Part shown: one piece after another, positions 1-10,244 of the stretch
Layout of the letters: every line of letters starts with the position of its first letter
Numbering within the stretch: the stretch's first letter is position 1
DNA from: Dromiciops gliroides
Taxonomy: Eukaryota; Chordata; Mammalia; Microbiotheria; Microbiotheriidae
Assembly (NCBI RefSeq): GCF_019393635.1
Contig: NC_057866.1
Location: forward strand, 3,498,223 to 3,562,222
Direction of reading: 5' to 3'
Length of the DNA: 64,000 nucleotides
Program-made: the position numbers and the translations under genes
The notes under the pieces: model-generated
Database searches by the model: none
Seen by the model: only the letters and a program-made list of their open reading frames with translations
What the model was told of the DNA's origin: nothing

Positions 1-603
1 ACCCAGGAGCATGTGGGTAAGGACAGAGCTCCAGCATCCTCAGCCCAGCCAACAGGACTGTGATGTCCAGGGCCTCGTCCCTCCAATCCAATTGCTCTCG
101 CCGTGCTCATGGATACCCACCCCCAACAGCGGGCAGAGAGAGGAGGGGCAGATTGACCCACAGAATAAAGGGTGGGGAGTCCCCAGGGACAGTGGGGAGG
201 GGGATTCCAGCGGCCTCTTAGAGGGAGGATTAAGCCTTCAGAGAGTTTAGGAAGCTAAAGGGAGATAGAGCCCCATTTCCTACATGAAGCCACCCCACCC
301 CATGCTCACCCAGGCCAAGGGTCACTGGAGCCAAACACTAGTTACAGGAATCACCACAGGTTCCACTTTGCCCAAGGAACTGTTCCCTTGGACCCAGCTG
401 ACCCTGCAGGCTTCCCATTCCCCCATGCCTACTTACAGCCAGATTGCTCTATAAGACCCTTCCTCCATGTCCCTCCATCCCTCATGTGCCTCTGTGTCAG
501 CCCTGTCTGTGTCCCTTATCAGTCTGTCAGTCCGTCTGGCCATCCATCCAGTATGTCTGATGGCAGTCAAAGAAACTCACAAGACTGCCCCCCCAGTAAG
601 CGT

Positions 604-649
<46 letters not shown>

Positions 650-1025
650 CTACACTGGTTCCCTTCAACAGAATTAAGCACTTTCTTTTTTTGGTTTTCG
701 TGCCCCCAAAGCCCAGTTTTAGGGTGCCCTCCCTCTCCTGGGGCTATCTCGCCCACAGCCTGCCCTTGGCCTTTGGTCCCTGGGCCTCCCCCACATTCTG
801 CAATCAGGAACCTTGATCCACACCAGTAGATCTTTGTTCCAGGCCAGGGTGTGTCCCTCTGGGCTCTCTTGGGCCCCATCTGATCCTTTGCATCCACTAG
901 ACCTGACCGATGGTTTGGCCCACATAATTGGGCTTTTCAAATTCCCTCAGAAAGCCTGGTTGCCAGGCCACCTCGGTAGACAGACAGATTCAAAGAAGGA
1001 CAGAGGACTGAGAAACAAATATATG
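1..1025. other. intergenic, no gene assigned
   Basis: No recognised gene. The first 17 bases followed by GTAAGG could be the end of a plus-strand exon, but no partner exon could be identified. A (CA)n microsatellite lies at about 604-648. The rest is unique-looking sequence without a long open frame that resembles a known protein. Confidence 0.4.
604..648. repeat. (CA)n microsatellite
   Basis: About 22 uninterrupted CA dinucleotides. Short open frames across it on both strands are artefacts of the repeat. Confidence 0.95.
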
Positions 1026-1029
1026 TTGA

Positions 1030-1242
1030 ATGTTCAGTCATGTTTGACTCTTCCTGACCCCATCTGGGGTTTTCCTGGCAGAGATAATGGAGAGGTTTGC
1101 CATTTCCTTCTCCAGCTCATTTGACAGAGGAGGAAACTGAGGCAAACAGTTTTAAGTGACTTCCCCAGGGTTGAACAGCTACTGTCTGAAGCTGGATTTG
1201 AACTCAGGTCCTGGGCCTCTCTCCACTATGCCAAGGTGCCTC
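1030..1242 (-). mobile_element. CORE-SINE (MAR1-like), antisense
   Basis: Diverged antisense copy. It contains the CORE-SINE hallmarks TCATGTTTGACTCTTCCTGA and AGGAGGAAACTGAGGCAAAC, then the tRNA-related part ending near GCCTCACATG. Divergence suggests an old insertion. Confidence 0.8.
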
Positions 1243-1779
1243 ACATGAAATGAGAAGACACATTCCAATCCTGCCTCAAACATTACCTGGGTAGCCTCAG
1301 GCGGGGCAGCCCACCTTAACCATACCTTGCCCCCGCCTGCCCCCCAGAACACCTGGTGGTGTCTGAAGCCTCTCACTGTTCAGCAGGGGTCACACATGTG
1401 GACGGACCCTGCAGTGGAGACCAAGCTCCACATGAATTACCCCCTTCCCACCCCCACAAAGACAAAGTCCTGCTTGGACAGGCCTATGACAGAAGTCTCG
1501 GCCTGTACAACTTCCAAAACAGGTTGGTTAACCAATGGATCCGCTTCTATTTATTGAGATTTATGGAGCAGTTGGGTGGCCGGGGGATGGCGCAGCACTC
1601 AGAGTCTTAACCCCACATTCATTTACTCGCTGAGCTGGTCACCCTGAGCAAGGGACTTAGTCACAGTTTTATAATAATAGCACCCACCTCACAGAGCTGT
1701 GTAGATAAAAAAGCTATAATATATCATTTCAAATCTTGAGCACCTCCCCACCTTACCCCAGTCAGGGTACTTTCCCTAT

Positions 1780-2013
1780 TCCTTGTTCAACCATTTCAGT
1801 CATATCTGACTCTTTGTGGCCCCATCTGGGATTTTCTTGGCAAAGATACTGGAGTATTTTGCCATTTCCTTCTTCAGCTCATTTTACAGATGAGGCAAGC
1901 TAGGCAAGTCAGGTAAGGTGACTTACCCAGGGTCACACAACTAGGAAGAGTCTGAAGCCAGGCTTAAACTCATGATGACGACTCTTAGTGACTTATCCAC
2001 TTAGCTGCCCTGT
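1780..2013 (-). mobile_element. CORE-SINE (MAR1-like), antisense
   Basis: Second antisense copy of the same CORE-SINE family: TCATATCTGACTCTTTGTGG, the segment GATACTGGAGTATTTTGCCA, and a tRNA-like end at TTAGCTGCCCTG. Confidence 0.85.
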
Positions 2014-2561
2014 GTAGATACTTAGACTGACAACCTCAACAATTGACTTTCCTAAGTTTCCCTCCTTCCCTCCCTATTCCGACTTGTTTCCCTGTTGAGT
2101 TTGATGTGTTTCTATACAAACTCTGAATGGGGTGTGTGCGCCTGTGTTCAACCCTCATTGGTCCAATTACCCCTTGCCGCCCGCTCCATGCTTAGACATT
2201 CTATTGTAATCCCTACAAACCCTCAGAATGGAGTCAGCCATGCATATGTGTATGAACACACACATACATATACAGGACCTTTATAAAACATGCGTATATA
2301 TGTCACACATACGCACATGCAGATGTGTATCTATGTATAGGTGTGTATATCTACCTATCTCCCGGCTTCTCTGAAGCAAAAAATTCAGCTTATTAGGACC
2401 AACAACTAGGATGACCAACTTATTGATCACATTCTGTTTCTGTGGCTAGACAGGCCTTGGGAGGGGAAGTTGGGAAGGAAGTGGCCTTCTTCTTCAGTCT
2501 GGCTGATCTGCGGAGCTGCTTCTAGAGCCAGTGACTCTGTTCTCAATACTTCCCTTCCCTC

Positions 2562-2703
2562 GGGCAGCTAGCTGGATAAAGCACCCGTCCCTGGATTCAG
2601 GAATACCTGAGTTCCAATCCAGCCTCAGTCACTTGACACTTACTAGCTGTGTGACCCTGGACAAGTCACTTAACCCCCATTGCCCCGCGCAAAAAAAAAA
2701 AAA
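2562..2703 (+). mobile_element. tRNA-type marsupial SINE
   Basis: Body from GGGCAGCTAGCTGGATAAAG to a poly(A) of about 13. Target-site duplication ATACTTCCCTTCCCT is present on both sides. Confidence 0.9.
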
Positions 2704-3053
2704 TACTTCCCTTCCCTCCCACAGCTCAATCCTCCCTCTGCTGCCCAGAGGTGATTAGAAATGCCCCGGGCTCCAACCTGGCAAATCCAACCCCTCTGTC
2801 TCCCCTTCTGGTTCTGAGAGAGCATCTTCCTTCTATTCCAATGCCCTAGAGGGTGACGAGCTCTCACTCAGGGTCTTTGATTGACTCAAGGGGGCTTCTA
2901 GGCCTCTTCCACACTCAGCTCTGAGATGAAATCAAACCTGAATAACTTAGTTACTCAGATCTGAAATGGTGGGCACCTTACTCTTGTGTTTATGTTTCAA
3001 AGTTCCTATTCAAGGCCTGATCTTTTCATCTGGACTCTCTGAAGGTCTTTTTG

Positions 3054-3160
3054 TTGTTGTTGTTTTGGTTTTTTGGGTGAGGCAATTGGGGTTAAGTGAC
3101 TTGCCCAGGGTCACACAGCTTGTAAGTGTCAAGTGTCTGAGATGGGATTTGAACTCAGGT
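3054..3160 (-). mobile_element. truncated tRNA-type SINE, antisense
   Basis: Antisense SINE body lacking its 5' third. It is flanked by the direct repeat CTCTGAAGGTCTTTT, so it inserted in this truncated form. Confidence 0.88.
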
Positions 3161-3849
3161 CCTCTGAAGGTCTTTTATTCCACTAAAGGTTTGTTTTTCC
3201 CTTATGGGGTTGCTTAGTTTTTCAGGCCGTGGTAATCCTGTACCTTTGGGCATTCTATAGTCTAACTTCTCCTCTCATGGAGGTAGAAGCTTCCATGTCT
3301 TGTGTGACCCTCACTGTCCTGAGCCCTTGAGCTTGGCCTTTAGGGCTTGAAGGCTTTTGTCTCTGCCCTGGAGGCTCTGGACATTGGCTATGCCTTTCCT
3401 AGCTCCTGCTGTCACTTTTCTCCCCTGCCTCAAGTTATCCCCCCCAAAAGGCAGGAGAATTTTCCTTTTATTTTTGCATCCCTATCACCGGGCATGGAGC
3501 CCTGCACAGACTAGACACTTCAAACATTCTTGTTCACTGGAATGGGACGGCTCACACATTAACCAGCCTGCAGGCCTTGGCCACAGGTGCACAGACCTGT
3601 CTCAACTGGCCAGCTGGCAAGGACACAGGGTCTTATCCTGGACTCCCTAAGAGATGTGGCCTTGGGAAACCGCATCCCCGAGTCCAGCATTGGGACTAGG
3701 AAGATCCTTAGAGCTGAAGTTGGTTTTAACACTTATTATTGCAGGGCTGGTTTCTTCATCTGTAAAACCAAGCTATAATCGCTGAAAAGCCTTCCTCCTC
3801 TGGGGCCTATTTTAAGGCTCAAATGTGAGTGTGTAAAAACAAGTTACCA

Positions 3850-5472
3850 TCAAAACTATCTGGTACTGACTAAAAAATAGAGTGGTAGATCAATGGAATA
3901 GGCTAGGCTCAGGAAATGCAGTAGTAAATGACACTAGTAATGTAGTGTTTGATAAACCCAAAGACTCCAGCTTCTGGGTAGGAAACTCAGTATTTGACAA
4001 AAACTGCTGGGAAAACTGGAAGATAGTATGGCAGAAATTAGGCATAGACCAACATCTTATACCTTATACTAAAATAAGGTCAAAATGGATACATGATTTA
4101 GACATAAGAGGTGATACCATAGGTAAATTAGGAGAGAAAGGAATAGTCTACCTATCAGATCTTTGGAAAGGAAAACAGTTTATGACCAAACAAGAGATAG
4201 AGTATATTATAAAATGCAAAATGGATGATTTCAATTAAATTAAATTTAAAAGTTTTTGTACAAACAGAAGCAATGCATCCAAAATTAGAAGGGAGGCAGA
4301 AAGCTGGGAAACAATTTTTGAGGCCAGTACTTCTGATAAAGGCCTCATCTCTAAAATATATAGGAAACTAAATCAAATTGATAAGAATCCAAGTCATTCC
4401 CCAATTGAGAAATGGTCAAAGGATATGAACAGGCAGTTTTCTGATGAAGAATCCAAAGCTATCTATTCCCATATGAAAAAATGCTCTAAATCTCTAATGA
4501 TTAGAGAGATGCAAATAAAAACAACTCCGAGGTACCACCTGACACTTATCAGATTGACTAAAATGACAAAAAAGGAAAATAATAAATGTTGGAGCTGTGG
4601 GAAAATTGGAACACTAATTCATTGTTGGTGGAGCTGTGAACTGATCCAACCATTCTGGAGAGCAATTTGGAATTATGCCCAAAGGGTGATAAAGCTGTGC
4701 ATACCCTTTGACCCAGCAATTCCACTTTTAGGTCTTTTTCCCAAAGAAATCATGGAAAGGGGAAAGGGACCCACATGTACAAAAATATTTATAGCTGCTC
4801 TTTACGTGGTAGCAAGGAATTGGAAGTTGAGGGGATGCCCATCAACTGGGGAATGGCTGGACAAGTTGTGGTATATGAATACAATGGAATACTATTGTGC
4901 TGTAAGAAACGATGAGCAGGAGGAGTTCAGAGAAACCTGGAGGGTCTTGCATGGGCTGATGATGAGTGAGATGAGCAGAACCAGAAGAACATTGTACACA
5001 GTATCATCAACATTGAGTGTTGATCTACTGTGATGGACTAGATTCTTCTCACCAATGCAATGGTACAGAAGAGTTCCAGGGAACTCGTGATGGAAGAGGA
5101 TCTCCAAATCCAGGAAAGAAAAAAAGAACTGTGGAGTATAGATGCTGAATGAACCATGCTATTTCTTTTGTTTTTGGAGCTGTTGTTTTTTTTTCTATTT
5201 TGAGGTTTTTCATCATTGCTCTGATTTTTTTCTCTTATAACAGGACTAATGCAGAAATAGGATTAATGTTATTATGTGTATATATATGTATATAGATATA
5301 GATATATAGATATAACCTATATCAGATTACCTGCTGTCTAGGGGAGGGGGGAGGGAGGGGAGGGAGGGAGAAAAATCTGAAATTGGAAAGCTTGTATAAA
5401 CAAAAGTTGAGAACTATCTTTACATGTAATGGAAAAAATAAAATACCTTATATGTAAAATAACAAAAAAAAA
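3850..5472 (+). mobile_element. LINE-1, 5'-truncated (ORF2 3' part and 3' UTR)
   Basis: An open frame at 3882-4238 carries the C-terminal L1 ORF2 signature (CWENWK..., PYTKIRSKWIHDLDI), and 4425-5033 gives the following L1 3' segment (CWSCGKIGTLIHCWWSC, then FDPAIPLLGLFPKE). The 3' UTR with a G-rich tract (about 5341-5371) ends in AATAAAATACC and a short poly(A). It is 5'-truncated, interrupted between the two frames, and not autonomous. The 22430 copy matches it closely over the 3' portion. Confidence 0.9.
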
Positions 5473-6443
5473 AAAACTCCACCCACATCCATTCTTACTT
5501 AGCAGCTATGCTTCCGGTTCAATTCCCCTAAGGCAGGGTGGAGTGCTGGGGAGTGCTGGCATCCCCATTCATCCCCCTGGCCATGCTCTCATGGGGTATG
5601 GAGCAGTCCAGGAGCGGGTGGTGGCGGTTCTATATTTAGATCTGGGTAACTAAGCTGCCGGTGCCCTGCCCCGAGTCAGGGTCAGCTCTTCTTGTGGAGG
5701 GAGGAGCTAAGGGTCAGGGCCCTTTGCCAGCTGTGGCCAGAACCCCATGAGCCAACAGGAGAAGCCCATGCTGATAGACAAGGATGGTGGTGGAAAGGAG
5801 ATGGGTAAGTGAGCAGAGAAAGGTGTAAGTCGCCCTCCCAACCAGGGGACACTGGGACTGGCCAGGCCAGGTCAGTGACACCTAGCAGCATCAGGAGCTT
5901 CATTAGGAGCGGCCAGCTGGTGGGAGAGTGGGTTTCCTGTTTCCCTCCTTCCCTGCCCTAGCCAATCAGGTTTGAAAATTGCTAATTATGGCTGGTCACC
6001 TCCATGGGTCTTCCCTAAGCATCGGATGGAGCAAGGCCCCACCCCCTTTCTAAGAAAGACTGCGGGTGGGACATCAATGCACTCGGAGCCAGCTTCACTT
6101 ACTAGTTATGACAATCAACAAGCATTTAGTAAGCACATTGTGTTGTTTCAAATGAAATACTATAGACCCCAGTTTGGGGTGAACATGTTATTCATTTATC
6201 AATATTATGCCAGTAAAGGATTGACTGTGTGTCTCTCCCTAACTTCTAAAGGTCTCAGGCCACATAGTAGAGAGCTGCAGCAGGCCAGTTAGGACAAGCA
6301 GGAGAAAAGCCTCCGAGAGTCCCATGTGGTCTTCCAGAGAGAGAGACAGACAGAAACCACGGTGGTCCCAGAGAACCAAGAGAGCCAGAGTAGATGCCAC
6401 AGAAACTCCAGGAGTCCTAGAAGACCTCCTTCCTTTATCCTCT
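5473..6443. other. intergenic, one weak exon-like stretch
   Basis: No recognised gene. At 5747-5804 an ATG-led stretch is followed by a good donor, ATGG|GTAAGT, and lies about 110 bases after a TATA-like TATATTTA. No matching downstream exon was found, so it is not called as a gene. Confidence 0.3.
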
Positions 6444-6593
6444 TTTTTTTTTTCTTGTGGGGCAATTGGGGTTAAGTGACTTGCCCAAGGTCACACAGCT
6501 AGTAAGTGTCAAGTGTCTGAGGTCACATTTGAACTCAGGTCCTCCTGAATCCAGGGTCAGTGCTCTATCCACTGTGCCACCTAGCTGCCTCCC
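6444..6593 (-). mobile_element. tRNA-type SINE, antisense
   Basis: Full antisense SINE between direct repeats CTTTATCCTCTTTT. Confidence 0.93.
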
Positions 6594-6724
6594 CTTTATC
6601 CTCTTTTGATAGAGGTGGGTCATTAAACATTGGTCGAAGCTAACGGATCATTATACATCAAACAAATCTAATTGGTTAGCAACATTTAACTCGATTGACT
6701 GACATGACTTGAGGGTGGGAAAGG

Positions 6725-6848
6725 GGGCAGCTAGGTGTCACAGCAAACAGAGCCCTGGCCCTGGAGTCAGGAGGACCTGAATTCAAATCCTTCCTCAGAC
6801 ACTGACTGAGCAGCAAGTTACTTAACCCCAGTTGACTCCGGAAAAAAA
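6725..6848 (+). mobile_element. tRNA-type SINE, diverged
   Basis: Starts GGGGCAGCTAGGTGTCACAG and ends in a short A-run. It has an internal deletion and more divergence than neighbouring SINEs, so it is probably an older copy. Confidence 0.85.
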
Positions 6849-6849
6849 G

Positions 6850-8058
6850 AACGAAAAGAGAGTGAGGGAAGGGGTTTGCAAGAAGGTAGAGATTCCAAGG
6901 GTCCGGGAGAGGAAGAGGGAGAGAATTTCAGGTCTGTCAAAGGCGAGGAAAGGGGAAGGCATTCCATCAATCAGGAAACTCGTATTAGGTGCTAGCTCAG
7001 CTGTGCCCATAGGTAGGCGTCCCCAAACAAGCATGGAGCAGCCTAGTCTGATCAGCTTCCTAAGGGGGGGGGCACTCACTAAAGACCCCAGGATTCCTCC
7101 CAGAGACTGGAGACCGCGTCCTTCCTCCAGCTCCAATTCCCTTCCACGTTGCCCTCACCCCCTGTAGTTCTGTTGTGGCTGAGGAGCCCCAAAGGTGGGA
7201 ATGAGGCAAAGAAACCCAAGACCAAAGCCCAGGACACTTCCGATCCTTCCCGGCCAGGCCTGGCCGTCTGCTCAGAAGGCGAGCAAGCCTAATCCTGGCT
7301 ACCTCTCCAAGCCAGGGGTGGTTTGCTGCGTGGGCACCTCGGAGGGGGGTGGGGGGAGAGAAGGAATGGGGGAGGGCGGGGCTGTTAGACTCCTCGAGCA
7401 GGGGGCAGGCGAGCCCAGGCTGCGCACTCACCTCTGGGTTACTGGGAGGAAGTTGGCCCCTCTGGGACTGGAGCATGAAGGAGCTGGAGGTGTGCTTCAA
7501 AGTCTCAGCGGCTGACATGATTATTAGTCTGTGAGGAGGAGAGGGGACAAGACCAAGGTCTCTCCTCCCGGGTCTCCACTCTCGCGCGGCCCTCTTTCTT
7601 ACACTCCTTCACTGACCTCCCCCTTCACCTGACCCTCTACCACACCCCGCCCCCCCCCCCCAACATACACACAGTCCCTTCCCCTCGGTCTTTTACCGAG
7701 GCGCACCCAGAGTTCCCTTCTTAGCGTACTTCATCCATCCCTCCCTCCTAGACTCGGACCTCCCACGGGACTCCATACCCTTCTCCAATTGGCTTACTAA
7801 CTATTCCAACCTTCCGACCCAGGTGTCCAAACTATAGGTCCGGCTCAGGGGCGGAGCCTATCAAGGGTGAGGACCTGATGGGAAAGAAAGTGGGGGGAGG
7901 GAAGTCAAGGAGAGGATCCGCTAGCGGTCCTTCCACTGGTGAGGTTAGGGCGCCTGTGATCCAGGCGGTCTGGTGGTGGTTACTGGCTCCCACCAAAGCC
8001 TTTTGTGACTCTCCTGAGGTCACTGAGTGAACCCCCATCTCTGCTTTCTTAGGAGAGG

Positions 8059-8101
<43 letters not shown>

Positions 8102-8545
8102 TGTGTCTGTGTCTGTGTCTGTGTCTGTGTGTGGAGGGCGCGATGGAATGAATGCCCGACTCTTCCCTATGCCACTTCCAGCTGTGGGACCTCGAATTCT
8201 GGATTTCCATATTTAATTCCAGCCAGCCAGTCAGTGAACATTTATCAAGCACTCACTGTGCCAGGCACTGTGCCAAATAAACCCTTTAAAAATACGGTCT
8301 CATTTCATCCCCAGCAGTCCTAGCAGCAGGTAGAGGATATCATTGCCCCTCGTTTTACAGCCAAGGAAAATGAGGCGCCAGGTCATTGGCCTCAGGGTCA
8401 GCAAATGAACATTTATTAGGCACCTTCTAAGACACTGTACTAAGCACTAGGAATACAAAAAGAGGCAGGAAAAAAAAGGCCTTTCCCTCAAAGAACTGAC
8501 AGTCTAGGGGGGAAGGGGAGACAACATGGAAGCATCAGATATGCT
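6850..8545. other. GC-rich intergenic block with microsatellite
   Basis: Moderately CpG-containing sequence around 6900-7950. On the minus strand an ATG at 7518 leads a 30-codon open stretch to the donor CCAGAG|GTGAGT near 7428. It could be a first exon, but no further exons were identified. Ancient repeat fragments (GTGCCAGGCACTGTG type) lie at about 8235-8510. Confidence 0.35.
8063..8132. repeat. (GT)n / (GTGTCT)n microsatellite
   Basis: About 19 GT units followed by four GTGTCT-type hexamer units, a compound array. Open frames across it are artefacts. Confidence 0.95.
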
Positions 8546-8752
8546 GCTGTTCAGTCATTTCAGTCACTCCCGACTCTTCTTGACCCCGTTTGGAGTTTTC
8601 TTGGCAGAGATACTGGAGGGCTTGCCATGTCCTTTTCCAGCCCATTTGACAGATGAGGAAACTGAGGCAAACAGGGTGAAGTGACTAGCCCAGAGTGTCT
8701 GAGGCAGCATTTGAACTCAGGCCTTCCTAACTCCCAGCCTGGAGCCCTATAG
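8546..8752 (-). mobile_element. CORE-SINE (MAR1-like), antisense
   Basis: Antisense CORE-SINE: TGTTCAGTCATTTCAGTCAC, ATGAGGAAACTGAGGCAAAC, then a degraded tRNA-like end. Confidence 0.85.
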
Positions 8753-8759
8753 TCTTGAA

Positions 8760-10200
8760 GGAAACCAGGCAATGGAAATGAAGATCCCAGCTATGGCCCC
8801 GCACACCCTCTGCCCTGGGCACACTCTCAACTTCCTGGACATCTGCCCTTTCCTTCAAAGCTCGGCTCAGCAGAAGCCTTTTCCTAGAAACCCTGCCCGA
8901 TCCAGCACTTGACTCCAAGCCTCTCTCCCCTCGTCCAGCCCCCTCCCGCACTGCCAAGCCTTGGACATCCCCAGAATGATGCTGAAGGAAGTGTCCGGGT
9001 GCTTGGCTCCTTCAGCCCCGGCTGTTCTTTGAGACCCCCAGGCTCCCCTCTTCCACCTCCCAAATGAAATCCCTTATTCAATCCTCCCAGACCCCCCCCC
9101 CCCACAAGAGAGTGGCCCTTCCCAGGGAGCTCCGCCCTCCCGTGTTCCCTCCCCTCCCAAACTCTGAGATTCAGCCCAGCTGACCCCTCTGGCTTTCCTC
9201 AGAGGGAAAGTCCTTCCTCCTCCTCACTTCAACCTTGCAGCTTCTTCCAAGTTCAAACTCTTCCCTTTTACCTCGTCCCGTCCGTCTCGGGTTTGTCCGG
9301 AGTTGTTTGCATATTGTCTGCACCGAGAGACTGGAACCCCTTGAGGGCAGAGACTGCGTTTAGAAAATGCCTGCAAATGGATGGATTGAGAACTTGTTCA
9401 GACACTTACTAGCTGTGACACTGGGGAAAATGCCTTAACCTCACCCTGGTGTCTCAGTTTCCATCTCCAAAAAGAGACCCTCAGAGGGCTGGGGAGGAGG
9501 GAGGAGCTCCTCAGGGTCGGTACAAGCCCGAAGGGGCATTTCCCAAGGGGTAAACTGAGGTTCCGTACTGACTGAAGCTAAGTCAAGTAACTAGTAGACA
9601 CCAAATTCAGAGCCCTGCCCCCAGCCCTGGGGGAACAGACCACAAAGCATCCCTGCCCTCAGGGTATGTGTTGGGGGAAAACCTAGAGCCTCCTTTTGAA
9701 AAGGAAGGGGTTGGGCCGGGTAATCTCTTCAGTGTTTCCCCCTCCCGCCCAGGCCAGCCTTTTTTGGGGGGGAGGGGGAATCTTATCGTCGTCTTAGTTC
9801 TTTCCTAGTTCCGACCTTCTGTCCTGCAGGTCTCAGGGCTAGAGTTTGTCCCAATCTCAGGCCCAGGGAGCTTTCCCAGACCCCTCTGCGGATTGCTCTT
9901 ATCTGTAGCAAACACCTTAATATTTGCCTCCGGAATACTCTAAAGGCCTGCGGCCTCCAGCTTTCGCGTCCCCAGTCCTGGACTACAGCCCGGCTCTTAT
10001 CGCTTCCTGGCTGATTGGATTTTAGCTTGCGGTGTGGATGGGTACACCTCCCCTTTTACTCCTGGCTCTTCCCTCCTCTCTGTGAGTAGAGACCTTGGTG
10101 GGATTCCTGGAGAGAGAGAAACCCAGACAGCGGCTGGGCTGAAGGGGTGAAGAGAGGGGAGGGGGCACTGAGCTGGGGGGCTTCTTCTTAGCCTTTTAAT
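8760..10200. other. intergenic region upstream of copy A
   Basis: No coding exon recognised. An L2-like antisense fragment is plausible at about 8850-8970. The last few hundred bases should contain the promoter of copy A, but I see no clear TATA box or CpG island that fixes the start site. Confidence 0.35.
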
Positions 10201-10244
10201 TCCCCCTTCTAGTGAGCAAACAGACCTCGCCAGACTGGCAGGCT

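Noticed and set aside
388-897. Overlapping open frames of 73-142 codons on both strands
   Set aside because: They run across the (CA)n microsatellite and have no similarity to known proteins.
8027-8323. Open frame with long VCVCVC run
   Set aside because: Translation of a (GT)n repeat.
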